This document shows positions 46,321 through 55,255 of a stretch of 64,000 bases of DNA, piece after piece. Every line of letters starts with the position of its first letter. Position 1 is the stretch's first letter. The notes below the pieces were generated by a model. That model did no database searches. It saw only the letters and a program-made list of their open reading frames with translations, and had not been told where the DNA came from. Source of the stretch: Gammaproteobacteria bacterium (GTDB taxonomy: Bacteria; Pseudomonadota; Gammaproteobacteria; Xanthomonadales; SZUA-36); NCBI GenBank assembly GCA_030431095.1, contig JAUIJU010000004.1, positions 57,025-121,024 of the forward strand, given 5' to 3'. The position numbers and the translations under genes were made by a program.

Positions 46321-46343
46321 CGCCCGGTTCGCCGGGCGTTTTT
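46321..46343 (+). terminator. Rho-independent terminator, plus strand
   Basis: A 7-bp stem CGCCCGG/CCGGGCG with a stable TTCG loop is followed by TTTTT. It ends the transcript of the 71-residue protein gene. It lies 28 bases from the halogenase-like stop on the other strand. Confidence 0.88.
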
Positions 46344-46371
46344 GCGTTCGGAGCGAGGAAACCGGTGTGGC

Positions 46372-47883
46372 TCAGACCTCCCCGGCGTACACCTTTTCCA
46401 GGTACTCGGCGTGCGGCCAGAAGGCCACGGCCTGGCGCTCGCTGGCTTCGGCGGCGCGCTGCTGCTGGCGGGCGGACACGCGCAGGGGGTGCTTGTCCGC
46501 TGACGGAAATCGGCCCATGCCGGCCAGCATGCAGTACCAGCTGGTGCGCGGGTAGACCTGCTGGTTGATGTGCTCGTACAGCACCCGGTCGAAATCCGCC
46601 TTGCCATCCCAGGCCTCAAGGATGGTGCGCAGGTGCCCGGACAGGTGCGGATTTTCGCGGTTGTCGATCCAGTACTGCGTATCGTTGCGGGTGTTGATCT
46701 TGTAGTGCAGCTGCAGGTAGTCGCGGATGCCGTCCACGAACTGGTTCACGAACTCGTTAAAGCGCGCCTGCCACTTGTCGGTGAAGTCACCGGCCTCCCA
46801 GCTTTTCGTGAAGCCCTCGATGCTGCGCTGGATCACGTTGATCATCAGCGCCTCCAGCGGCTCCAGGAAGCCCTGTGACAGGCCGATGGCCACGCAGTTG
46901 CGCTGCCAGTGGTTCTCCAGGCGGCCGGGCTGCCACTTCAGGTGGATGGCCTCCGCGCCCGCGGCCTCGCTGCCCAGGTAGGCGCGAAACTCGGCCTCGG
47001 CGTCCTCCGGCGAGAGGTAGTCCGAGCTGAATACGTAGCCGTTGCCCATGCGGCTGACCAGCGGGATGTGCCAGCACCAGCCGTGGCTCAGGGCGCGTGA
47101 CACGGTTTCCGAGGACAAGGCCCCGTCGGCGCGCGGCGTGGGGATGGCCACGGCGGAATCATTGAACATGTAGTCGCGCATGGACACCATCTCCTCGCCC
47201 AGCGCGCCGCGGATCAGCAGGCCGCGGAAACCCGTGCAGTCCACGAAGAAATCGGCCGCGATGTCGCCGTGCTGCTCGGTGGTCACCGAGTGGATGTCGC
47301 CGGCCTCGTCCAGGTTGACGCCGCCGATGGTGTCCTCGATGAAGTTCACGCCCAGCGCCATGGCTTTGGTCTTGAAGTACCGGCCCATCAGGGCGGCGTC
47401 GAAGTGGTAGCCGTAGACCGCGTTCGGCACGCCCGGCTCGCGCGCGATGGGGCAGCGGTGCTGGCGCACCATGGCGGTGGACACGAAATAGTCGTCCGGG
47501 TGAGTCGGCACGTCGTGGCCTTCGCGGCGCAGGTTGCAGTTGTCCCAGAAGTGATTGACGTGCGCCCGGTCGTGTTCGGAAAAGAAGGGGTGGAAGTAGC
47601 TCTCGTGGCCCTCCACCGTGGACCAGTCGGGAAAACTGATGCCGCACTTGTAGGTGGCGTTGCAGGCCGGCATCCACTCGCTCTCGGGAATGCCCAGGCG
47701 GTCGAAGAACTCCTTGATCAGCGGCGTGGTGCCTTCGCCCACGCCCACGGTGCCGATCCTGGCCGACTCGATCAGCGTGATGTCGATGTCGCGATCCGCC
47801 CAGCTGTGGGCGAAGTGCAGCGCGGCCATCCAACCGGCGGTGCCGCCGCCGACGATGAGAATTTTTCGGGGTGGGGTGTTCAT
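46372..47883 (-). CDS. Flavin-dependent tryptophan-halogenase-like protein
   Basis: A 503-residue flavoprotein starting MNTPPRKILIVGGGTAGWMA, with the FAD-binding GGGTAGW (12-18). The halogenase hallmarks are present: Lys79 (in NATYKCG), equivalent to the lysine of PrnA and RebH, the WxWxIP motif (GWCWHIP), and the glutamate in FLEPLEA. The family chlorinates or brominates tryptophan and other arenes with FADH2 and oxygen. Many marine gammaproteobacteria carry several paralogues outside secondary-metabolite clusters, with unknown substrates. No NRPS, PKS or flavin reductase gene is nearby. Confidence 0.9.
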   Translation of the reverse strand: MNTPPRKILIVGGGTAGWMAALHFAHSWADRDIDITLIESARIGTVGVGEGTTPLIKEFFDRLGIPESEWMPACNATYKCGISFPDWSTVEGHESYFHPFFSEHDRAHVNHFWDNCNLRREGHDVPTHPDDYFVSTAMVRQHRCPIAREPGVPNAVYGYHFDAALMGRYFKTKAMALGVNFIEDTIGGVNLDEAGDIHSVTTEQHGDIAADFFVDCTGFRGLLIRGALGEEMVSMRDYMFNDSAVAIPTPRADGALSSETVSRALSHGWCWHIPLVSRMGNGYVFSSDYLSPEDAEAEFRAYLGSEAAGAEAIHLKWQPGRLENHWQRNCVAIGLSQGFLEPLEALMINVIQRSIEGFTKSWEAGDFTDKWQARFNEFVNQFVDGIRDYLQLHYKINTRNDTQYWIDNRENPHLSGHLRTILEAWDGKADFDRVLYEHINQQVYPRTSWYCMLAGMGRFPSADKHPLRVSARQQQRAAEASERQAVAFWPHAEYLEKVYAGEV

Positions 47884-48020
47884 GAAGCGTTCTGTGTGTT
47901 CCCTGCGCCGGGATTGTAGCCACTGCGCGGCGGTGCGTCACGGCGTGTAAGCTGTCGCGGCGGCGCCCGGTCTGCTGGCCCGTACCCTGAATGTTTCCCC
48001 CGAATCCGGAGTGACAGACG

Positions 48021-48677
48021 ATGATCCGAACCCTTTGCCTGGCCCTGGCGCTCAGCGCCACTGCGCCGGTCGTTGCCGACCATGACCGCACCGCCATTCA
48101 TCCCGACGCCGAGTCCGTGCAGCCCCTGATGCCGGGCATGACCGCGCCCGCTTTCGAGGTGCGCACGGCCGCGGGCGAGCCCTTCGCCTTCCGTCCCGAC
48201 GCCTTGGACAAGCCGGTGGTGCTGACCTTCTTCCGCGGTGGCTGGTGCCCCTACTGCAACCTGCACCTGTCAGAGCTGCGCCATGCCGAGGCGCAGCTGC
48301 GCGAACTGGGCTTCGAGGTCTGGTTCCTGAGCATGGACAAGCCGGCGGTGCTGGTCGACAGCCTGGACGAGCCGGACATCGGCTACACCCTGTTCAGCGA
48401 CAGCGAACTCAGCGCCACGCGAGGCTTTGGCATTGCCTTCCAGGTGGACGATGCCACCCTGGAACGCTACGAGGGCTTCGGTATCCGACTAGAAGAGGCC
48501 TCCGGACAGGACCACCACGTGCTGCCCGTGCCGGCCACGTTCATGATCGGCACCGACGGCATCATCACCTTTGCCTACGCCAACCCGAGCTACCAGGTGC
48601 GCTTGCACCCGGATGTGCTGCTGGCGGCGGCGAAGGCTTACCAGGCGGATGCGGACCGGCGGCTGAAACGGAACTAG
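48021..48677 (+). CDS. Exported peroxiredoxin-like (AhpC/TSA) protein
   Basis: A 218-residue thioredoxin-fold protein with a signal peptide (about 1-19). The active-site stretch FFRGGWCPYCN near residue 75 contains a CxxC. It resembles AhpC/TSA-family proteins that reduce peroxides or act as thiol oxidoreductases. Export suggests work in the periplasm. A GGAG lies ten bases upstream of ATG 48021. It converges with the M61-like peptidase gene. Confidence 0.88.
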   Translation: MIRTLCLALALSATAPVVADHDRTAIHPDAESVQPLMPGMTAPAFEVRTAAGEPFAFRPDALDKPVVLTFFRGGWCPYCNLHLSELRHAEAQLRELGFEVWFLSMDKPAVLVDSLDEPDIGYTLFSDSELSATRGFGIAFQVDDATLERYEGFGIRLEEASGQDHHVLPVPATFMIGTDGIITFAYANPSYQVRLHPDVLLAAAKAYQADADRRLKRN

Positions 48678-48691
48678 GCTGCAGGCCCACT

Positions 48692-48716
48692 GGCGGGCTG
48701 CCGCAGGCAGCCCGCC
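48692..48716. terminator. Bidirectional hairpin between convergent genes
   Basis: An 11-bp perfect stem GGCGGGCTGCC / GGCAGCCCGCC with the loop GCA lies between the peroxiredoxin and M61-like stops. No T tract is seen on either strand, but its strength and position suggest a terminator or a transcript stabiliser. Confidence 0.5.
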
Positions 48717-48733
48717 CGCCTCACTGCGCGGGA

Positions 48734-50287
48734 TCAGAATTCCGCGCAGCGTTCCTCCGGCACGTCATTGCGCTGCCAGCGATAGCCGTCCACGGCGCCA
48801 GATTCGGTCTCGTAGCTGGCCGGCTCCCGGTCGAAGCAGGGGCCGAAGGTGCCGGCCACCGGGAAAAACACCTCACCGTCGATGATGCGCGCCTGGAATT
48901 CGGTACCGGCTTCCGCGCCCAGTTCGGTGCTGATTGCCGCGACCCAGGCCTCGTGGTCGAAGGTGTATCCGGTCTCGTTGTGGCGCCGCTCGAACAGTTC
49001 GCGCATGAAGTCATCCAGGTTGCGCCGGCCATTGGAGGCCGCGCGGATGCGTGCATTGAGGTCGGCAAAGTACAGGTTGCCGCGCACGTAGGGCATCTCG
49101 CGGATGTCGTTGTTGGTGAAACCCACCTCGGTGATGGCCTGGGCCGACATGCCCAGTGCCGGGCTGGTGTAGTAGCGCTCCGGCAGGCGGTCGACGGTTT
49201 CGGTGTAGTCGTCCAGGGTTTCGAATCCGCCGCGCAGGGGAAGCACCATCGTGTAGTAGCTGGTCAGCCCTTCACTGAACCAGCTGGTCACGCCCTGTGG
49301 CCCCTGCACGCCGCCCACCCACATGTGGATCATTTCGTGGAAGATGGTGCCGCGCGGCGGTTCGCCACCGGTGTCCTCCAGGCCGTTGGGCGGCCCGGAC
49401 AGCATGAAGGAGCCGCCCAGCGCCGTGCCGGAAAAACGCGGAATCGGGTAGGGGACGATGCGCATGAACACGCGGTAGCGCGGCGGCGGATCGAGGTAGC
49501 CGAAAAAGCCACCCAGCCAGGTGTAGCCCCGGGCGGCGCGGGTCATCTCTTCGGTCGGGTCAAAGGGGAAATCTCCCAGCCAGGCGGCGCTGAAGCCGTT
49601 GTCATCACCCTGGGCCGGGTAGCGGCCCACCGGACCGGCCATGTACCAGCCATGCCACAGGTCGCCCGGGGCGCCGTCCAGTTCAAACTCGCCTTCGCCG
49701 AAGGAAGCAATGCCCGCGGCGTCCTCACCGAATGCAGACAGGTTCCAGCCGACCCGGGAGCGTGTGCTGACAGTGTTTTCCGGCAGCACGAGAAAGGTTG
49801 CGCCGGAACCACTCACGCCACCCTTTGAGGGCTTGATGTTGAAGGGCGGACCGCGGCGATCGGTGTGCGGCTCGGTGGCGGCGGTGTAGCGCACCTGCAC
49901 GGGGAACTGGACTTCACGCTGGGCTTCCCAGTGGCGCAGGTAGGGAAAGCCACCGGCGGCCTCGGAGTCGTCATGGTGTGACAGCGCCACCGGCCCATCG
50001 GCGTCTCTGACGGCCAGTTCGCCCATGCGGTCGGCCACGCCATAGGCGCCGACATACACCACGGGTGCGGTGAGTTTCAGCCGGGTTTCGCCGTCTGTCA
50101 GGCCGCCATCCAGCGTGAGAACCACGGCGATACCGCTGACTTCGCCGTCGCTGCCCAGGCGGGGTGTCAGTACGGCGTCGTAGCCGATAGGTGTGGCCTC
50201 GGCATCTGCCTGTTGCGAAGCGGAATGGGCCAGGACGGGGATGACGAGCAGCAGCGCGGCCAGGGCGGAGAATAGTGTGCGGTTCAT
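48734..50287 (-). CDS. Exported M1/M61-type zinc metallopeptidase
   Basis: A 517-residue protein with a signal peptide (about 1-22). The gluzincin site is HEMIH at 317-321, with the third ligand Glu339 in WFSEGLTSYY exactly 18 residues on, as in M1 and M61 peptidases. M61 enzymes are glycyl aminopeptidases. Residues 30-240 form a beta-rich N-terminal part as in that family. It should act in the periplasm on peptide N-termini. It is the last gene of the S10 cluster, 12 bases after the permease stop. Confidence 0.88.
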   Translation of the reverse strand: MNRTLFSALAALLLVIPVLAHSASQQADAEATPIGYDAVLTPRLGSDGEVSGIAVVLTLDGGLTDGETRLKLTAPVVYVGAYGVADRMGELAVRDADGPVALSHHDDSEAAGGFPYLRHWEAQREVQFPVQVRYTAATEPHTDRRGPPFNIKPSKGGVSGSGATFLVLPENTVSTRSRVGWNLSAFGEDAAGIASFGEGEFELDGAPGDLWHGWYMAGPVGRYPAQGDDNGFSAAWLGDFPFDPTEEMTRAARGYTWLGGFFGYLDPPPRYRVFMRIVPYPIPRFSGTALGGSFMLSGPPNGLEDTGGEPPRGTIFHEMIHMWVGGVQGPQGVTSWFSEGLTSYYTMVLPLRGGFETLDDYTETVDRLPERYYTSPALGMSAQAITEVGFTNNDIREMPYVRGNLYFADLNARIRAASNGRRNLDDFMRELFERRHNETGYTFDHEAWVAAISTELGAEAGTEFQARIIDGEVFFPVAGTFGPCFDREPASYETESGAVDGYRWQRNDVPEERCAEF

Positions 50288-50299
50288 GAACGCTCCGGA

Positions 50300-51610
50300 C
50301 TATTCGGGGGTGTCGGAAACAGGGGGGCGCCGCCGGCGCAGGGCGTACCAGGCCAGGCCCAGCACGAACCATCCGACCAGCACCGAGTAGGGGCGCCAGT
50401 CCGCGCCCAGGCCCAGTGCCAGCACCAGCAGGGCGCAGACCACGCCAGCCCAGGCCCAGGCCAGCATGGCGCGGGGCGCCAGGCGGAATCGGGCGCTTTC
50501 ATACAGGTCTTTGTGTCGTGTGACCACGCGCGTGGCGGCCAGGCTGGTGGCGCCGTACTTGAGCAGCGTGGGAATGCTCACCGCCAGGAACAGGAACACC
50601 AGGTCGAGCGGCAGCAACAGGCCCAGCAGGCACAGGCCGTACACCGTGGTGGTGGCCACCCAGGGCGTGCCGAAGCGCGGGTGCACCCTGGCCATGGCGG
50701 CGGGCAGGATGCCGCTGCGGCCCATGGCGAACAGCGAGCGGGAAAAAATCAGGGAGATGGCGTTCAGCGAAGTGCCGATGGCCACGGTGGCGCCGGCCAG
50801 GATCAGCGGCTCGCCTGCCGAGCCCAGGGTCTGCCGCGCCAGGTCGAGCAGGGGCGCCTCGCTGGCGGCCAGCGGTCCCGCGCCCAGCACGGCAATCGCC
50901 GCGAACGCCACCGAAAAGTAAATGAGCGCTGTCAGGGCGATCGACAGGGCAATGCCCAGCGGAATGGTGCGGCGGGGGTCTTTCACTTCTTCGCCGACTT
51001 CGGTGGCCGTTTCAATGCCCAGGAACAGCGACACCATCAGCGCCACGGCGGCCAGAACGCCGCTCCAGCCCTCGGTCAGCATCGGGCTGAAGTGGCTGAA
51101 TTCCGCCTCGGGCACAGCGCAAACCACCAGCGCCGCGCAGATCGCCAGCAGGATGAACACCATCAGCGCCTGGCCGCGCGCCACCAGCGACACACCCAGC
51201 GTATTGAGCGCCCAGAACAGCGTGAACACGGCGAACATGGCCGGTTTGGCCGGCAGGTCCACGGTGCCCGACCAGTACTGCACCAGCACCCAGGCGTACA
51301 GCACCAGGGCCGAGGTGCTGCTGGCGATGCGCAGCCAGCCGATGGTGAAGCCCAGAAAAGGGTGCACAAAGCGGCGCGACCATTCGTAGGATGCCCCGGC
51401 AACCGGTGCAGCAGAACCCATGAAGGCATAGGTCACGGCGAACAGCACCATGGGGATGACGGCGATGAGCATGGACAGCAGCATGGCTGGCCCCGCCAGC
51501 TGAGCGCCCGGCGCCAGGATGGAAAAAATGGCCACGCCAATGGCGGTGCCGGCGCCCAGGGCGATGATGCCCCACAGGGTGATGTCCTTGCGCAGGCCGG
51601 GTTCGCTCAT
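50300..51610 (-). CDS. APC superfamily amino acid permease
   Basis: A 436-residue inner membrane protein with twelve helices. The opening TLWGIIALGAGTAIGVAIF carries the GAGxxIG motif of APC carriers, and FLGIETATEVGEEVKDPRR is the conserved helix 6-loop region. It should import amino acids with protons or sodium. It is placed between the peptidase genes, five bases from the S10 stop, so its cargo is probably the product of the cluster's peptidases. Confidence 0.92.
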   Translation of the reverse strand: MSEPGLRKDITLWGIIALGAGTAIGVAIFSILAPGAQLAGPAMLLSMLIAVIPMVLFAVTYAFMGSAAPVAGASYEWSRRFVHPFLGFTIGWLRIASSTSALVLYAWVLVQYWSGTVDLPAKPAMFAVFTLFWALNTLGVSLVARGQALMVFILLAICAALVVCAVPEAEFSHFSPMLTEGWSGVLAAVALMVSLFLGIETATEVGEEVKDPRRTIPLGIALSIALTALIYFSVAFAAIAVLGAGPLAASEAPLLDLARQTLGSAGEPLILAGATVAIGTSLNAISLIFSRSLFAMGRSGILPAAMARVHPRFGTPWVATTTVYGLCLLGLLLPLDLVFLFLAVSIPTLLKYGATSLAATRVVTRHKDLYESARFRLAPRAMLAWAWAGVVCALLVLALGLGADWRPYSVLVGWFVLGLAWYALRRRRPPVSDTPE

Positions 51611-51615
51611 CGGAT

Positions 51616-53142
51616 TCAGTGCGTCACCGCGCCGGTCCGGGCGCGCACGAAGGCCCGGATGTCATCGCAGATGGCGCGTCGACTGTCTTCGTGGTCGAAC
51701 GTCGAATGTCCGCCCTCGAAGCCCCGGATCGAGAAGCGCGCCGGGTCCGTGTCGATCTGGCTGGCGACGTAGCGCGCGGCCATGATGGGGGTGGCGAGGT
51801 CGTAAATCCCACCACCGATCCACACGTGCAGGTCCGGGTCGGCGTCCATCGCGGCCTGCAATTGCGGCGCCACCGACAGGTAAGGCAGGTAGCCGCCGTT
51901 TCCGCCCCAGTCCCACTGGCCGTTCAGGTGCAGGTTCAGGGTGCGGTAGGGACGTCCGGCGTCGATGCCCAACTGGTCGGTGAAGTACTCGTCGAGCAGT
52001 TCACCACTGCTGCGTCCTTCGCCGCCGGGCGCCATCGAGGGGTCGTTGCCCGGTGGCCGCTTGTCACGGTACGCCTCGATCGGGCCGGTGACGCGGGCGT
52101 CCAGGCGCCCGACCCGCTGTCCTTCCAGCAGGCGATCGGCGAAGTCCGACCGGTCGATGCGCAGGTTGGCCTCGAATATGGCGTCGCCGTCCATGCCCGT
52201 CAGGTCCGCCAGTTGTTGCGCCATTTGCGCCTTGTCCGGCGCGGCGATGGTGTTGCCCTGGTACAGCGCCGCGGCGTAGTCACTCAGTGCAAAGCCCGCG
52301 GCCTGGTCGAAAATCGCCGCGGCGCTGCGTCCGGCAGCGTCCACCACGCCGTGGTAGGCCGCGGTGGCGGCGAGGCTGGGCAGCAGGGCGATGTAGGGCA
52401 GGTTGTTGCCCACCACCTCGCTGCCGGCGGAAAAATCCAGTGCCGGGGACAGCAGGAACAGGCCGCTGAAGCGGATCGACTCGGCGCGCCCGGCGGTCGC
52501 GACCACGCGGGTGCCTCCGTAGCTTTCGCCCATGAGAAACACGGGGTCGCCCTGCCGGTCGTGGCGTTCCAGCCAGTTTCCGATCAGTTGCAGCACCGCG
52601 TCCGCATCCTGCGTGATGCCCCAGAAGGCGCCGCCGGCGTCCTCGGTGAACAGGCGGGTATAACCCGTGCCCACCGGGTCGACGAACACCATGTCCACCG
52701 TGTCGATGGGGCTTAGCGGATTGGGCGCCAGGCCGCCCTCGGGGTCGTCCGCGGGGCGCCTCACCGGGCCGATGCCCAGGTGCAACGGGGAGGACGAGGC
52801 GCCCGGTCCACCGTTGAACAGGAACAGCACCGGGCGGTTCTTGCCGGCGCCCGCGTCGGTTCTCAGGTAGGCCGTGGTGAACATCGTGGCGGCCGGCGCG
52901 CCATCCTCGGCGCTCAACAGCATCTCGCCGGCCACCACGTCGTACGTGATGTCCTGGTCGCCGAAGGTGCCGGCGTGGTGGCTGCGCACCGGTTCGATCA
53001 GCGGGGCGGTGTCCACGCGGGTGGGGTCGAACCAGCCAGGGGCCGGTTGCGCGGCCAGCGGGGAGCTCACCAGCAGGGCGAAAAGCGGCAGAAGGGGCGC
53101 CAGCAGGGGCGCCAGGCCTGGTCGTCCGGTCATCGGGGTCAT
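51616..53142 (-). CDS. Exported S10-like serine carboxypeptidase family protein (paralogue 1)
   Basis: A 508-residue protein with a signal peptide (about 1-32). The S10 alpha/beta-hydrolase motifs are complete: NGGPGASSS (Asn110), GESYGGT (Glu206, Ser207), Asp448 in GIYDLATP and His479 in GGHST. Asn, Glu and the oxyanion site are the carboxylate-binding set in eukaryotic S10 carboxypeptidases, so this copy could be a true carboxypeptidase. Start ATG 53142 overlaps the amidohydrolase stop (ATGA); an in-frame ATG at 53133 is a second choice. Confidence 0.9.
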   Translation of the reverse strand: MTPMTGRPGLAPLLAPLLPLFALLVSSPLAAQPAPGWFDPTRVDTAPLIEPVRSHHAGTFGDQDITYDVVAGEMLLSAEDGAPAATMFTTAYLRTDAGAGKNRPVLFLFNGGPGASSSPLHLGIGPVRRPADDPEGGLAPNPLSPIDTVDMVFVDPVGTGYTRLFTEDAGGAFWGITQDADAVLQLIGNWLERHDRQGDPVFLMGESYGGTRVVATAGRAESIRFSGLFLLSPALDFSAGSEVVGNNLPYIALLPSLAATAAYHGVVDAAGRSAAAIFDQAAGFALSDYAAALYQGNTIAAPDKAQMAQQLADLTGMDGDAIFEANLRIDRSDFADRLLEGQRVGRLDARVTGPIEAYRDKRPPGNDPSMAPGGEGRSSGELLDEYFTDQLGIDAGRPYRTLNLHLNGQWDWGGNGGYLPYLSVAPQLQAAMDADPDLHVWIGGGIYDLATPIMAARYVASQIDTDPARFSIRGFEGGHSTFDHEDSRRAICDDIRAFVRARTGAVTH

Positions 53143-55205
53143 GGCGTGACAGTCTCCGGGAGGGCGATGTCGATGCCCGGGGCGAAGGGTGCGATGCCCA
53201 GGGCGCGGTAGATGGCCTCGGGAACATACAGGTCGCCGCCACGGCTGACCAGGCGGATTTCGCGCACGGCGCTGATGTCCTCCACCGGGTCGCGATCGAG
53301 CAGGAAGAAGTCGGCGTGCTTGCCGGGTGCGATGGAGCCCAGATCGGAGGCCTGGTCCAGGTAGCCTGCCGCTCCCAGGGTGGCCATGGCGAGCGTCTCG
53401 CCGGCGGGGATGCCGGCGGCGACATACAGTTCCAGTTCCCGGTGCAGCGTAAAGCCGGTACCGTCGTCGGTGCCGGGAAGCAGGGTGATCCCGGACTCAT
53501 GCAGCAGGGCGATGACGTCGAGAATCCTGTCGAATCCGGCGCGGTAGGCGGCGTCGTCGCCCGGATCCTTCAGGGGAACGAAGGTCCGGCTCCGATACCG
53601 CTGGTAGCCGATTGGCATGTGCGACAGGTAGGGCCGGTCGCCTGGCTGGATCTCGCCTGCGCGGCTCAGCATCAGTCGTTCGAGAATCACCGCCGTTGTG
53701 TCCTGCGCGGTGCCGTGCTCCTGCATGAGCGCCACGCTGTGGAGGACACGGGGGTTGTCGAGGTCCAGGTCGGCGCCGCGTTTCATGGCCGTCAGGCGCA
53801 GGGGCGTGCGCGTGTCCTCGCCCTCCTCCAGCAGCCACCCGAGCATGAGCTGGTTGATGTGGGCGATGGAATCGTAGCCTGCCTCGATGATGTCGTCGGG
53901 GTGCACGAAGGCCGGCACGTGACCGGTCACGCCCAGCCCCTGGGCTCGGGCCTCCGCCACCAGCGGCGTTACCCACTCGGGCTTCATGGAGTTGTAGGTC
54001 TTGATCTCGTGATAGCCGTTGGCGGCGTACCAGCGCACCGCCTCCAGGGCCTGGTCGAGGGACTCGGCGACCACGCCGAGGCGCACGGAATAGGGGCTGC
54101 GGGCCTCGATCATGCCCGCGGGGGTGATTCGCGGAACGGCCAGTTCGCCCTGTTTCGAAGCCTCGCGCAATCCGGCCAGCACCGCGTTGTCGTTGCCCAT
54201 GTCACGCACGGAAGTGACACCCGCCGCGAGGTAGAACAGGGCGCTGTCCCGGTCGATGTGTGAATGCATGTCGTACAGGCCGGGGACCAGCACGCCGCCT
54301 TCACCGTCGATGATCGCTTCCGTGGCCTCGTCGCCCGCGCCGGGGTCGGCGTCGATCGCCGCGATGCGGCCGTTGCGCACCAGCACCGACACCGGCGCGC
54401 CGGTGGACGCGGATACCGGGTCGAAAATGCGCACCTGGCGGTAGCGGGTCGGCGCCGTAATGCGGTGAACGAGACTCGCCTGGAGTTCCCGGTGGCGCCG
54501 GCCTTCCCAGGCCCTCGCCCAGGCATTGAGCGTCGCCAGTTCCTGTTCGTATCCCGTCCTGACCAGGCCGCCACGCTCCCCGAAACTCGCGAACAGGTCC
54601 CCCTGTTCGTCGAGCGCAATGACCTGGGGTTCTAGCTGCAGGCCCGTCAGCTCGTACAGCGTGACCGGCAGGGCGTCATCACCCAGTTCCAGCGTGTCCA
54701 GGGTGTTCAGGTGCATGCGCCCCGAGGGCAGCACGTCGAGTTGGCGCTCCGGGGTCGCGAGCAGGGCCCGTGCATACAGGCCCAGGCTCCAGGGGCTGCC
54801 GTCGGCATCCACGTACATCGGCGGGCGATCGGCCGCCACGGTGCCCTGGTCAGCCTGGCTTCGCCAGCTTGCCTCGCCGGCCTGCCACCGGTAGGACTCG
54901 TCCACGGTGGCGCCGAACAGGGACGAACCCCGGATGGTCCAGGACCGGGGAAAGCCCTGGTCGTCGAGAACGATGTGTTCGTCCACCTTGGGTCCGCGTC
55001 CATTGTTGTCAACGCGGTAGGTCACCTTCACCTCGTCGCCCTGTCGCTCCCAGTCCAGCGTTCCCACGACCTCGTCGTTGGACAGGACCACCAGGCGCTC
55101 CGCGGCGTCTGCCGCGGTCACGGGCTGAAGGGCGAGCAGGACAAGGCAGAGGCACGCAGTGGTCCGGCGTGAAAAATTCGGATTCTGGCGGCGTGATCGG
55201 GTCAT
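53139..55205 (-). CDS. Exported amidohydrolase with large N-terminal extension
   Basis: A 688-residue protein with a signal peptide (about 1-34, ending VTAADA). Residues 35-260 are beta-rich with no recognised domain. Residues about 265-670 are an amidohydrolase barrel: DMHSH metal site, HEIKTYNS (likely carboxylated lysine), VTGHVPAF, SIAHINQ and LPGTDDGTG. The C-terminal GKHADFFLLDRDP strand is typical. Family members include imidazolonepropionase-like and Xaa-Pro dipeptidase-like enzymes. Its place between an aminotransferase and an S10 gene suggests a substrate with an amide or cyclic amide. The ATGA overlap shows coupling to the S10 gene. Confidence 0.88.
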   Translation of the reverse strand: MTRSRRQNPNFSRRTTACLCLVLLALQPVTAADAAERLVVLSNDEVVGTLDWERQGDEVKVTYRVDNNGRGPKVDEHIVLDDQGFPRSWTIRGSSLFGATVDESYRWQAGEASWRSQADQGTVAADRPPMYVDADGSPWSLGLYARALLATPERQLDVLPSGRMHLNTLDTLELGDDALPVTLYELTGLQLEPQVIALDEQGDLFASFGERGGLVRTGYEQELATLNAWARAWEGRRHRELQASLVHRITAPTRYRQVRIFDPVSASTGAPVSVLVRNGRIAAIDADPGAGDEATEAIIDGEGGVLVPGLYDMHSHIDRDSALFYLAAGVTSVRDMGNDNAVLAGLREASKQGELAVPRITPAGMIEARSPYSVRLGVVAESLDQALEAVRWYAANGYHEIKTYNSMKPEWVTPLVAEARAQGLGVTGHVPAFVHPDDIIEAGYDSIAHINQLMLGWLLEEGEDTRTPLRLTAMKRGADLDLDNPRVLHSVALMQEHGTAQDTTAVILERLMLSRAGEIQPGDRPYLSHMPIGYQRYRSRTFVPLKDPGDDAAYRAGFDRILDVIALLHESGITLLPGTDDGTGFTLHRELELYVAAGIPAGETLAMATLGAAGYLDQASDLGSIAPGKHADFFLLDRDPVEDISAVREIRLVSRGGDLYVPEAIYRALGIAPFAPGIDIALPETVTP

Positions 55206-55255
55206 CGGATGTTCGGCCTGGACGGGTCGGCGGTGCAGCTGGGTCGGGGCGTCTT

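Noticed and set aside
46372..47883. Halogenase-like gene as part of a secondary-metabolite cluster
   Set aside because: The neighbours are a small membrane protein and a peroxiredoxin. No assembly-line or tailoring genes are present.
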